This document shows, piece after piece, positions 15,064 to 23,601 of a DNA stretch of 35,949 bases; within the stretch, counting starts at the first letter, position 1; each line of letters starts with the position of its first letter. The position numbers were made by a program, and so were the translations under genes. Location: contig JAHDWA010000084.1 of the NCBI GenBank assembly GCA_023382535.1, positions 1-35,949 on the forward strand, in the 5' to 3' direction. The stretch is from Anaerolineae bacterium. Lineage in GTDB: Bacteria; Chloroflexota; Anaerolineae; 4572-78; J111. The notes beneath the pieces are model-generated. The model did no database searches, was not told the origin of the DNA, and was given only the letters and a program-made list of their open reading frames with translations.

Positions 15064-16713
15064 ATGAAAAACCACAATTACGATGCCATAATCATTGGCG
15101 GGGGACACAATGGACTGGTTACCGCAGCTTATTTAGCCAAGGCGGGCAAAAAAGTGCTCGTGCTGGAACGGCGCGACACCCTGGGCGGCGCAGCGGTGAC
15201 CGAAGAAATCTGGCCCGGCTTCAAAATCAACACCGGCGCGCCCGACGCGGGCATGCTTCGACCGGAAGTAGTGGCCGAGTTGGGCTTGCGCCAGCACGGC
15301 CTGGAGTTCATCGAAAGTCCGGTCACGGCCTTTGCTCCGCAGCCAAACGGTCCAGCCCTGACCCTGTGGCGCGATCCGCGCGAAACACGGGCCGAAATCG
15401 CCCGCTTCTCCCCCACGGACGCCGAAAAGTTCCCAGCCTTTATGCGCCTGGTCACTGCCCTGACCAGCATCCTGGACAATATCATGACCCTGACCCCGCC
15501 CAGCCTGGAGGAAGCCAAGCCCGGCGACCTGTTCCCCTGGGCCAAATTGGGGCTAAAGCTCAAAGGGCTGGGGCAAAGAGAGATGATGGAATTTCTGCGC
15601 GTCCTGCCGATGACGGCCCAGGAGTTTCTGGACGAGTGGTTTGAAAGCGATGCGTTGAAAGGGCTGCTGGGAGCGGCCGGTATCAGCGGCACAATGCAGG
15701 GACCGCAGTCGTCCGGCACGGCCTTTGTGCTGCTGTACCATTATTTGGGCGCGGCCGACGGCGGCTTCAAAGCGACGCGCCTAGTGCGCGGCGGTACGGG
15801 CCAGCTCGCCGCGGCCCTGGCCAGCGCCGCTCGCCAGTACGGGGCCGAGCTTCGGACGGGGGCCGAAGTGAGCCGCATCCTTCTGGCCGAGAATCCCGAC
15901 ACGGGCGAGACGCAGGCCGTTGGGGTGGTCCTGGCCGATGGAGAAGAAGTTTTAGCCAAAGCCATTATCTCCAATGCCGACCCTCGCCGGACCTTGTTTG
16001 GCCTGGTCGGCGCGCCCAATCTGGAACCCCATATGGCGCGCCGGGTGCGCAATATCCGCTATCGCGGCTGTGTGGCCAAGGTCAACCTGGCCTTGAGCGG
16101 CCTGCCGGAATTTATCAGTTTGCCCCAGGGAGATGCTGCTGAAAATAATGCTTATCTGGGCGGGCATATTGTCATCAGTCCCAATCTGGAGTACCTGGAG
16201 CGGGCTTACGACGACGCCAAGTACGGGCGCTTCTCGGCCCAGCCTTACCTGGACGTGGTCATTCCCTCGGTGCTCGACCCAGCGCTGGCTCCGGCGGGAC
16301 AGCATGTGATGTCAATTACGATGCAATATGCGCCTTATAAGCTGCAAGGGAGCAAGGGAGCAGGGGAGCAGGGGAGTGGCTGGGATGAGCGGCAAAAGCA
16401 GGCGCTGGCGGATAAAATTATTGACACCCTGGCCGTCTACGCACCCAATTTGAAAGACGTGATTCGTCACTGCCAGGTTATTACCCCGCTCGATTGGGAG
16501 CAGGAGTACGGGCTGACCGAGGGCAGTATCTTCCACGGCGAGATGGCGCTGGACCAATTGCTCTTTATGCGGCCCGTGCCCGGCTATGGGCAGTACCGGA
16601 CCCCGGTCGGTCGCCTGTACCTGTGCGGGGCGGGGACTCATCCTGGCGGCGGCGTCACCGGCGCGCCCGGCTACAATGCCGCCCGTGAGATTTTGAGTGA
16701 TTTGAAGCGGTAG
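15064..16713 (+). CDS. PYROXD2-like FAD-dependent oxidoreductase (second of tandem pair)
   Basis: 549 aa, collinear with the upstream paralogue throughout, with the same FAD motifs (AIIIGGGHNGLVTAAYLAKA; CGAGTHPGGGVTGAPG). The main length difference that can be seen by eye is around residue 430: after QYAPYKL this protein has an extra stretch GSKGAGEQGSG encoded by an octad array, where the paralogue has a shorter link. The gene starts 3 nt after the previous stop. Its 3' end overlaps the convergent beta-propeller gene by 43 nt. Function as for the partner: probable flavin oxidation of a small substrate, not carotenoid desaturation. Confidence 0.83.
   Translation: MKNHNYDAIIIGGGHNGLVTAAYLAKAGKKVLVLERRDTLGGAAVTEEIWPGFKINTGAPDAGMLRPEVVAELGLRQHGLEFIESPVTAFAPQPNGPALTLWRDPRETRAEIARFSPTDAEKFPAFMRLVTALTSILDNIMTLTPPSLEEAKPGDLFPWAKLGLKLKGLGQREMMEFLRVLPMTAQEFLDEWFESDALKGLLGAAGISGTMQGPQSSGTAFVLLYHYLGAADGGFKATRLVRGGTGQLAAALASAARQYGAELRTGAEVSRILLAENPDTGETQAVGVVLADGEEVLAKAIISNADPRRTLFGLVGAPNLEPHMARRVRNIRYRGCVAKVNLALSGLPEFISLPQGDAAENNAYLGGHIVISPNLEYLERAYDDAKYGRFSAQPYLDVVIPSVLDPALAPAGQHVMSITMQYAPYKLQGSKGAGEQGSGWDERQKQALADKIIDTLAVYAPNLKDVIRHCQVITPLDWEQEYGLTEGSIFHGEMALDQLLFMRPVPGYGQYRTPVGRLYLCGAGTHPGGGVTGAPGYNAAREILSDLKR
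16345..16376. repeat. 8-bp tandem array inside the second flavoprotein gene
   Basis: CAAGGGAG x2 then CAGGGGAG x2, four nearly perfect octads in the coding region. They encode the Gly/Glu/Gln-rich insert absent from the adjacent paralogue. Confidence 0.85.
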
Positions 16714-17876
16714 TCTACGATGAGGCATTTGTTACAGTTATCTTTCAGCCTGACCGCGTACAGGTGAAAATCGTAACTGCCAAAGTAAATCACTTCATTA
16801 CTGATCAGCGGGGTAGCGACGATATTACCTTTGGTTTCAAATTGCCACAGGATCTGGCCCGTCCGGTTGTTAAGCGCGTATAAAGCCGTGTCGTCGCTGC
16901 CCACGTAGACCACGCCTTCGGCCAGAACCGGCGAAGCAGTGACCGCAAACCCTGTTTTGACCTTCCATTTTGCCTGACCGGTGTGGCTGTTGAGGGCGTA
17001 AACATAGGTGTCGTTGCTGCCGAAGTAAACTATCCCGCCGGTCACAGTTGGCGACGAGGCCACCGGGCCGCCGGTTTTAAAGCGCCACTGCTCCTGCCCG
17101 CTCCGGCTGTCCAGGGCGTACAAAAAACCATCGTGGCTGCCAAAGTAAAGCAAATCCTTATGTATAGCCGGAGTCGAAGTCACCGGGCCGCCGGTTTTGA
17201 AGCGCCACTGCTCCTGTCCGGTCTGGCTGTCTACGGCATAGAGATGTTGGCCTGGCCCGGAACCCCAGCGCGGCCCGCTGCCAAAGTAAACTGTTTCACG
17301 CGCGACAAGAGCCTTGCCTTGCACCATGCCGTCGGCTTTGAATTGCCACTTGACCTGCCCGGCTTGACTGTCCACAGCATACAGGTGACTGTCATCACTG
17401 CCAACATAGACCAGCCCGGCGGCAAAGGCTGGCGCAGACCGCACCGGATAGCCTAGCATAAGCTGCCACCTGGGCAAGCCGCTGGCGCTGTCCAGGGCAT
17501 ACAGATGACCATCGTCGCTGCCAAAATAAACGCTGCCGGCGGCGACCACCGGCGAAGACCACAAGACGTCCTTCGTCTCAAACTTCCATTTCTCTTTTCC
17601 CGTTTGCGCCTCAACGGCATAGAGATGTTTGTCCGTACTGCCAACATAAATCAGTCCCCCGGCAATAGCGGGTGACGTAGCGACCATGCCGCCGGTTTTG
17701 AATTTCCACTTCAAGCCGCCGCCGGCTCCCGCTTGAAGAGAGGCTTGGTTTAGCCCCCTGGCGGGGCTGGTCATAAGTAACCGAGTTTGGGTCGAGGCCA
17801 CCGTAACCTGACCGCTCCCATAGAGCAAGATCAATAACCCAATCCCCAATATAGACCGAATTCTCGTAAACATCAT
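16671..17876 (-). CDS. Exported eight-bladed PQQ-like beta-propeller protein
   Basis: 401 aa from the ATG at 17876, with AGAGGG just upstream; the next ATG (17873) and one at 17888 are alternatives. An N-terminal signal or anchor (IRSILGIGLLILLYGSG) is followed by eight repeats of about 40 residues of form W-x-F-x-T-x-G-x-V-x-S-(S/T)-P ... V-Y-(F/V)-G-S-x-D-x-x-L-Y-A-(L/V)-(D/N)-x-x-(T/S)-G. That is a full eight-bladed propeller of the BamB/PQQ-repeat kind, probably extracytoplasmic and binding partners rather than catalysing. It starts 44 nt after the kinase gene on the same strand, so the two are probably co-transcribed. A C-terminal tail (CNKC and beyond) is encoded antisense to the flavoprotein gene. 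Confidence 0.85.
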   Translation of the reverse strand: MMFTRIRSILGIGLLILLYGSGQVTVASTQTRLLMTSPARGLNQASLQAGAGGGLKWKFKTGGMVATSPAIAGGLIYVGSTDKHLYAVEAQTGKEKWKFETKDVLWSSPVVAAGSVYFGSDDGHLYALDSASGLPRWQLMLGYPVRSAPAFAAGLVYVGSDDSHLYAVDSQAGQVKWQFKADGMVQGKALVARETVYFGSGPRWGSGPGQHLYAVDSQTGQEQWRFKTGGPVTSTPAIHKDLLYFGSHDGFLYALDSRSGQEQWRFKTGGPVASSPTVTGGIVYFGSNDTYVYALNSHTGQAKWKVKTGFAVTASPVLAEGVVYVGSDDTALYALNNRTGQILWQFETKGNIVATPLISNEVIYFGSYDFHLYAVRLKDNCNKCLIVDYRFKSLKISRAAL

Positions 17877-17920
17877 AAGCCCTCTCATTTGTGGGACAGA
17901 CTTTCCAGCCTGTCCTACAT

Positions 17921-20900
17921 TCACGGGCACGTGGGCTGTTGGTCGTTGATCCCGTACTCCGCCCGTTCATCTTCTGTAAAATCGCGCAAAACGCGGGCGC
18001 AGACCGAGGCCATCAACACCCGATAATCGGAATCCCACAGCCGGGCAATTTTGTCTGAGCCGTGAATGAGGATAAATTGACTATCAGGGGAAAAGGCCAC
18101 ACCCCACAAATTGTTAGTCACACCGAAAGCACGCAGTTGGCGGCCCGTCGCCCTGTCCCACAGATAGGCCGTTTTGAGGCCGCCGGTCAAGATATATTTG
18201 CCGTCCAGCGAGAATACTCCGTTGTCCCCGCTAAAGCGGTTCAGCGCCCGCCCCGTCTCCACCTCCCACAGTTGGGCCGAAGTCTCTACGCCTGCAGTCA
18301 GGATGTACTTGCCATCCGGCGAGAAAGATAGTCCGTTGACAAAATCGGTATAGCCAGGGAATTGACGCACTTCCTGACCTGTCCGCACATCCCACAACCG
18401 GGTGGTGCTGTCCGCATAGCTGCCGGTCAGGATATAACGGCCATTGGGCGAGAAGGCTACACCGGTGACACCTCCGGCATGGCCGGTGAAGGTGCGCACT
18501 TCCTGGCCTGTCTCTACCTCCCATAATCGAGCGACTTTGTCCTCGCCGCCGGTGAGGATATAACGGCCATCTGGTGAGAAAGCCACACCAAAGACTAGGG
18601 TGGGGTGGATCAAGACGCGTACTTCCCGGCCTGTAGCAGCCTCCCATAGACGGGCGGTCTTATCAGGGCTACCGGTCAGCGCATAGCGGCCATCAGGTGA
18701 AAAGGCCGCTGAAAGTACCTGGTTGGTATGACCGGCCAGTACATGCAATTCCCGGCCAGTGGCGGCATTCCACAGCCGGGCGGTCTGGTCAAGACTACCG
18801 GTTAGCACGTAGCGGCCGTCCGGCGAAAATTTGGCCGCCGTTACCACGTTGGTATGGCCGCTAAAAGTGTGTGGGTCGGACGGCGGCTGGAGATCCCACA
18901 GCCGGATGGCCCCGTTATCGTCGCCCATAAGGACCATCCGGCCGTCGGGCGAAAAGGCGACGCTCATTATCGTTCTGACGGTAACAAAGCGGCGGATTTC
19001 CGCACCCGTCTGTAAGTCCCACAGCCGGGTGGTATTATCGTGGCCGGCCGAAAGGGCGTACCGGCTATCGGGAGAAACCTCGATGTCATTTATCCACTCG
19101 GTATGGCCGGCCAGGAGGCGAGGTTCAGCTTTGGTCTGCTGTAAGTCCCATATGCGGACCGCACCGTCCCCGTCACCCGCCAGCGCATACCGGCCATCGG
19201 ACGAAAAGGTCACACTGTTGATGCCCCCACTGGGACCGGCAAAGCGATATACCTGCTGGCCTGTTTTAGTATCCCAGAGCCGTACCTCATTCGTAGACTG
19301 GTTTCCCGTGAGGACATATTGACCATCGGGCGAAATGACCATCCCGTTAATCCCCTCCACCTCATTAAAGACACGCACTTCCTGTCCTGTTCTGGCATCC
19401 CACTGCCGCACGGTTCCATCCCAACTGCCGGTCAGGGCATAGCGGCCATCGGGTGAAAAGGCTACCCCGGTCACTCTATCGGTATGGCCGGTCAGGGTCT
19501 GGTGTTCCTGACCGGTCGAAACATCCCACAAGCGGGCGGTATCATCATCGCTGCCAGTCAGCGCCAGATGGCCGTCAGGTGAGAAGGCGGCCTCATTGAC
19601 CCAGGCCGTATGGCCGGTCAACGTGTGCAATAAGCGGCCGGTCTGCACATCCCACAGCCGGGCCGTCTGATCCTCACCGCCGCTGAGCGCCAGCCGGCCA
19701 TCGGGGGAGAAGGCCACCCCGTCCACCACACCGGTGTGACCCACAAACAAACGCCGGCCATAATCCCCTTTAGAGGCCTGCTGCAGGGCCATGTCGGCTT
19801 GGGTGGTGTAGGCTGTCTTCAACGCCCGCAGGCTGAGCAGGGCGCCCAGTTCGGCATCGCCGTTGCCTTGCAGAATGGCTACGGCCTCGGCAGCCAGGCG
19901 CTGGCTTTCAGATAGGGCTAAGTTGGAGACGGCTTCGGCCTGCCGGTTGAAGGCAAACATAGCCAGGCCGGTTGCCGCCACCAGGAAAATCGCCAGGCCA
20001 AGGGCCAGCCAGCGCAAGCGCCGGGCGGCCTGCTGCTCCGTTTGGGCTAACTTTTGGGCCGTTTCCAGTTCTCGCTGCCGCCGGGCTTCTTCTTCGGCCC
20101 GGCGAGCCTGGCGGGCGGCCAGGCTGTCTTCCAGGAAGGCACGTTCCGCTGGGGTCAGGGCCAGGGTGGTGGTTTCAGCCCAGTTAGCAAATTGATCGAG
20201 CCGGGCCTGGCGCAGTAAAAAGCCAGGGTCGCGGTTGGCGGCCTGCCATTCGGCAGCAGCAGTTGCTAAGAGGCGCTGCATACGGATGTCATTCCTGCTG
20301 GCGTCGAGCCACTCGCGCAATCGTCCCCACTCGCGCAGCAGAGCCTCGTGGGCCACCTCGACGGTCGGCCCGCGGGTGAGGGGATCGCGGTCGAGGGTGA
20401 GGAGGCGGTGGCGGCCGAAGAGTTCAATAATCCCGGCTATGACTTTGGCGTCCACGGCCGCTGAACTCCCACCCCAGCCCTTCCCCTCAGAGGGGGAGGG
20501 AGAAAGAGAGTCCCCTCTCCCTTGTAGGGGGAGGGTTAGGGAGGGGGTCTGCCCGTCGGTCAATGCTTCCAGTTCGGAACGCAGCACCCGCCGCCGGGTA
20601 TCTTCCGTTCCTTCGCCCAACGTGACCAGGCGTAGGAAAAGTTGGCGGGTAGCTTCTCTACCACTATCGTCCAGCCCGTTATTAAGTTCGTCGGCCCGGC
20701 GAGCCAGCGCGCCCAACACGCCGCCGCTGGCTTGATAGGCCTGTTTGGTCAGCAGGGGCCCTTCCGTAAAACGTTCAACGTTGAACGTTGAACGTTCAAA
20801 GAGTTCGGTCAGGGCGTATTGTAATAAGGGTAGTGTGCCCGGCTCCTGGCCGACATCACGGCTGATCTGGGCCGACAGTCCCGGCTCCAGGGCTAAACCC

Positions 20901-22735
20901 AGCCGCGAGACGGGTTGGGTGATGGCCTCGTCCAGTTCGTCGGGACTGAGGGGCAGGATGAACTCGGTGCGCTGGCGCAAGAGTTCGCCAAAGTCCACGT
21001 ACTGCAAGGGCCGGTCGGTAAAGTCGGCCCGCAGGGTGAGGACCAGGCGCAGGCGGGTGCGGGAGTCTACAATCGCCGTGAGCAGGCTGTCCAGAAAGCA
21101 GCGGCGGACCTCTTCGTCGGCGGTCAGGGTAAAAAGTTCTTCAAATTGATCAATCACCAGCACCAATTCGACGCTTGGGTCGGCGGGCAGAACGCGGGCC
21201 ACGGCCCGCAGCAGGCCCCGCTCGTCTTCGCACAGTTGGGCCAGCAGGCTTTCCGGGGGGTTAACGGCGATACGCAGTAGTGCGGCTTCCAATTCTTCCC
21301 AGGGATGCGCGCCGGGCATCATCTCGACAATGAACCAACTTTCCGAATCGGGCAGGCCGCCGCGCCGCAGGGCGGGAATGAGGCCGGCTTTGACCACCGA
21401 GGATTTGCCGCTGCCGCTCGGCCCGACCACAGCCAGAAAACGGCTGAGATCGTCCGTTTCGGACATGCGCCCCAACAGGGCTTGAATGAGCGTATCACGG
21501 CCAAAGAAATCGGCGGCGTCGGCTTCGCTGAAGGCGCGCAGACCTTTGTAGGGGTTGGTGAGGTCTAACAGGGGGGCAGGGGGGCGGGGGAGCAGAGGCG
21601 CAGGGGTGCAGGGGTGATACCTGGCATTGCGCCTCTGCTCCCCTGCTACTACTTGGCAGAACTCCTCCACCAAATTCAGGGCATCGGCGTAGCGGTCTGT
21701 CGGGTTTTTGGCAGTAGCGTGGGCCAAAACGTCGTCCAGGGCCGGGGGCAGGGTGGGGTTATGATCGGCCAGCGAGGGCAGCGACTCGCTGAGATGCTGC
21801 TGGATGTAGGCCAGAGGGGTGGGGCCGGGAAAGGGCTTTTGGCCGGTTAACAATTCATAGAGCATGATGCCCAGGCAGTAGATGTCGGCCTGGGGCTTGA
21901 TCGGCTCGGCGTTGATTTGCTCCGGCGAGAAGTAGGCCGGTGAGCCGACAATCGCTCCATCTTGAGTGTAACCGGTCAGGGTGAGATCTTTAGCCACGCC
22001 AAAATCGGCCAGGTAAGCGTTTTGCTCCGGGTCGAGCAGGATATTGGCCGGTTTGAGGTCACGGTGGATGACGCCAGCCTGGTGCGCGGCATGCAGCGCC
22101 GTACCGATTTGGCTCAGCATGGGAGTCACGGCGTCCAGGGGTAGTGGGCCATCCTTCAGCCGTGTCTCCAGACTGCCGCCGCGCAGCCAGCGCATGACCA
22201 AATAGGCCACACCCGGCTCGCGCCAGTAGTCATAAAGAGGAACGATATGGGGATGTTCCAGACGGGCCACCAGTTGGGCCTCCGCTTCAAAACGGCGGAT
22301 GAAATCGGGGTGGTCGGCGTAATGAGGCAAGATAATTTTAACGGCGACCTCGCGGCTTATCGTGGCTTGGGTGGCCCGGTAGACCGCGCCAAAACCGCCG
22401 GAACCAATCCGCTCACCCAACTGATAGCCTCGAATAGCCCGGCCGCTCAGGTCAGCCTGGCCGATTTCCTCCGGGGCAGGTGGGGGCGGCGGCAGGGGAG
22501 TCAGAGGCCGGGCCGTGCGGGCCAGGCGGACAAAGGCGATTTGTTCCGCTTCCGGGATATGCAGGGCCAGGGCCAGCCGCTCGGCAATTTGCACCGACGG
22601 GCGCAAGGCGTCGGTTTCAACCTTGCGCACGGTGACGATGGCGCAGCCGACCCGCCTGGCCAGTTCAGCCTGGGTCAGCCCCATTATCTGGCGGCGTTCG
22701 CGCACAATTTGGCCGAAGGATGCTGCTGCGTCCAT
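17921..22735 (-). CDS. XRE-HTH / Ser-Thr kinase / nSTAND NTPase / transmembrane / 14x WD40 protein
   Basis: 1604 aa. In order: XRE HTH (residues about 7-65), Pro-rich linker (77-90), Hanks kinase (104-360) with GSGGFGAVY (111-119), Lys133, HRDLKPAN (Asp226) and DFG (244-246); nSTAND NTPase (about 395-850) with Walker A VGPSGSGKSS (about 436) and Walker B ELVLVIDQFEEL; a coiled-coil region and one membrane span (about 906-930, WLALGLAIFLVAATGLAMFAF); then 14 WD40 units (about 992-1575), enough for two seven-bladed propellers. The end (CARVLRDFTEDERAEYGI) resembles other bacterial WD40 kinases. All kinase residues needed for activity are present. Three repeat arrays lie in frame within the gene. 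AAGGGGGG precedes the ATG. Its substrate and signal are unknown. Confidence 0.9.
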   Translation of the reverse strand: MDAAASFGQIVRERRQIMGLTQAELARRVGCAIVTVRKVETDALRPSVQIAERLALALHIPEAEQIAFVRLARTARPLTPLPPPPPAPEEIGQADLSGRAIRGYQLGERIGSGGFGAVYRATQATISREVAVKIILPHYADHPDFIRRFEAEAQLVARLEHPHIVPLYDYWREPGVAYLVMRWLRGGSLETRLKDGPLPLDAVTPMLSQIGTALHAAHQAGVIHRDLKPANILLDPEQNAYLADFGVAKDLTLTGYTQDGAIVGSPAYFSPEQINAEPIKPQADIYCLGIMLYELLTGQKPFPGPTPLAYIQQHLSESLPSLADHNPTLPPALDDVLAHATAKNPTDRYADALNLVEEFCQVVAGEQRRNARYHPCTPAPLLPRPPAPLLDLTNPYKGLRAFSEADAADFFGRDTLIQALLGRMSETDDLSRFLAVVGPSGSGKSSVVKAGLIPALRRGGLPDSESWFIVEMMPGAHPWEELEAALLRIAVNPPESLLAQLCEDERGLLRAVARVLPADPSVELVLVIDQFEELFTLTADEEVRRCFLDSLLTAIVDSRTRLRLVLTLRADFTDRPLQYVDFGELLRQRTEFILPLSPDELDEAITQPVSRLGLALEPGLSAQISRDVGQEPGTLPLLQYALTELFERSTFNVERFTEGPLLTKQAYQASGGVLGALARRADELNNGLDDSGREATRQLFLRLVTLGEGTEDTRRRVLRSELEALTDGQTPSLTLPLQGRGDSLSPSPSEGKGWGGSSAAVDAKVIAGIIELFGRHRLLTLDRDPLTRGPTVEVAHEALLREWGRLREWLDASRNDIRMQRLLATAAAEWQAANRDPGFLLRQARLDQFANWAETTTLALTPAERAFLEDSLAARQARRAEEEARRQRELETAQKLAQTEQQAARRLRWLALGLAIFLVAATGLAMFAFNRQAEAVSNLALSESQRLAAEAVAILQGNGDAELGALLSLRALKTAYTTQADMALQQASKGDYGRRLFVGHTGVVDGVAFSPDGRLALSGGEDQTARLWDVQTGRLLHTLTGHTAWVNEAAFSPDGHLALTGSDDDTARLWDVSTGQEHQTLTGHTDRVTGVAFSPDGRYALTGSWDGTVRQWDARTGQEVRVFNEVEGINGMVISPDGQYVLTGNQSTNEVRLWDTKTGQQVYRFAGPSGGINSVTFSSDGRYALAGDGDGAVRIWDLQQTKAEPRLLAGHTEWINDIEVSPDSRYALSAGHDNTTRLWDLQTGAEIRRFVTVRTIMSVAFSPDGRMVLMGDDNGAIRLWDLQPPSDPHTFSGHTNVVTAAKFSPDGRYVLTGSLDQTARLWNAATGRELHVLAGHTNQVLSAAFSPDGRYALTGSPDKTARLWEAATGREVRVLIHPTLVFGVAFSPDGRYILTGGEDKVARLWEVETGQEVRTFTGHAGGVTGVAFSPNGRYILTGSYADSTTRLWDVRTGQEVRQFPGYTDFVNGLSFSPDGKYILTAGVETSAQLWEVETGRALNRFSGDNGVFSLDGKYILTGGLKTAYLWDRATGRQLRAFGVTNNLWGVAFSPDSQFILIHGSDKIARLWDSDYRVLMASVCARVLRDFTEDERAEYGINDQQPTCP
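20469..20550. repeat. G/C-rich imperfect palindrome inside the kinase gene
   Basis: Two hairpin-forming halves (CCCTTCCCCT/AGGGGGAGGG and CCCCTCTCCCTT/AGGGGGAGGG) arranged as a larger imperfect palindrome. On the coding strand they encode a Ser/Pro/Gly-rich insert in the nSTAND region (residues about 728-755) without breaking the frame. A related G-rich core occurs at 31205-31235 in the DUF2723 gene. Confidence 0.75.
20771..20798. repeat. 7-bp tandem array (ACGTTSA x4) inside the kinase gene
   Basis: ACGTTCA, ACGTTGA, ACGTTGA, ACGTTCA: four exact heptads that also read as a palindrome. They encode STFNVERF at about residue 650 of the kinase protein. Confidence 0.85.
21570..21647. repeat. 8-bp array with inverted partner inside the kinase gene
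   Basis: Six octads of the AGGGGNGC class at 21570-21617, followed by an inverted arm: GAGCAGAGGCGC (21590-21601) pairs perfectly with GCGCCTCTGCTC (21629-21640). It encodes the Pro/Leu-rich link between kinase and nSTAND domains (residues about 363-388). Confidence 0.85.
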
Positions 22736-22751
22736 AGATCCCCCCTTTCAG

Positions 22752-22820
22752 ATTTACGATTTACGATTTTGGATTTTGGATTGAAACAATTAATCCAAAA
22801 TCTGAAATCCAAAATCTAAA
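22752..22820. repeat. Pair of opposite-facing 7-bp arrays upstream of the kinase gene
   Basis: ATTTACG x2 and ATTTTGG x2 (22752-22779) face ATCCAAA, ATCTGAA, ATCCAAA, ATCTAAA (22793-22820). The two halves are largely complementary and could form a hairpin in the kinase 5' leader. The rest of the 22736-22984 gap is AT-rich without a clear promoter. Confidence 0.8.
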
Positions 22821-22984
22821 ATTGATTATACGGGGATTCACCGTTCAATTTCAAGGGGTGGCGGCGTTTTGTATCACTTTTATATCAGTTGTGGGACTAT
22901 TAGCACAAATCTAGCAAACTTCATACACAAATCTAACATAACTGAGTTATAGTACATGCAGTATTCATGTGTATGGAGGAAATC

Positions 22985-23572
22985 ATGTATCGGAATTTTT
23001 ACAATCAACCCGTCCAGCGCATCCCGGTGCGGCGGGCGCCCATTGGGGGGGCGTCACCTTACCCCAGCCGGCCTGCACCTGTGGCTGAACCGGAGTTAAA
23101 AGAAGAGATTCAACCAACAGCGCCGCCTGTTGCAGAAAAACCCGCTCCGCCGCCAGCAGCGGAAACCGATTGGCAGGATGTGGCCCAGCGCCTCCAGGCC
23201 GAGATGGACAATTTCCGTAAGCGGCAGACCCGCCGCGCCGACGAAGCCATCGCCGCCGAGCGCGAACGTTTGCTGCGTTCGGTTCTGCCGCTGGCGGATA
23301 ATCTGAACCGCGCTCTGAGCTACAACCACGCGGCTGAAACTAACCTGCGCCAGGGGGTCGAACTGACCCAGCGGGAATTGCTGCGTTTTCTGGAAGCGGA
23401 GGGAGTTACCAGGATCGAGGCGGTGGGCCAACCCTTTACACCTGAACTGCATGAAGCTGTGGCTACTGTCCCGGCCCAAGCGGCGTCCGACACCGTTGTT
23501 CAGGAGGTAGAGGCGGGTTATAAGCTGGGCGACAAGCTGCTCCGCCCGGCCAAGGTCGTGGTGGCGGCATAA
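22985..23572 (+). CDS. grpE: GrpE nucleotide exchange factor
   Basis: 195 aa from the ATG at 22985, which has GGAGGAA 4 nt upstream. The N-terminal 65 residues are Pro-rich and disordered-looking. The conserved core follows: long helix (DWQDVAQRLQAEMDNFRKRQ), LLRSVLPLADNLNRAL, then the beta domain with FTPELHEAV and EVEAGYKLGDKLLRPAKVVVA. GrpE drives ADP release from DnaK in the cytoplasm. It is followed by dnaJ-like and cbpM-like genes; dnaK itself is not in the window. Confidence 0.93.
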   Translation: MYRNFYNQPVQRIPVRRAPIGGASPYPSRPAPVAEPELKEEIQPTAPPVAEKPAPPPAAETDWQDVAQRLQAEMDNFRKRQTRRADEAIAAERERLLRSVLPLADNLNRALSYNHAAETNLRQGVELTQRELLRFLEAEGVTRIEAVGQPFTPELHEAVATVPAQAASDTVVQEVEAGYKLGDKLLRPAKVVVAA

Positions 23573-23601
23573 TTTACTCTATTTGAGACGAGAGGCATGA
23601 T

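Noticed and set aside
13480..16713. Carotenoid biosynthesis (phytoene desaturases)
   Set aside because: No phytoene synthase or cyclase is nearby; the sequence motifs and neighbours fit PYROXD2-like oxidoreductases better.
22860..22984. CIRCE (HrcA) operator before grpE
   Set aside because: A TTAGCAC half-site is present, but the required GAGTGCTAA partner nine bases on is missing.
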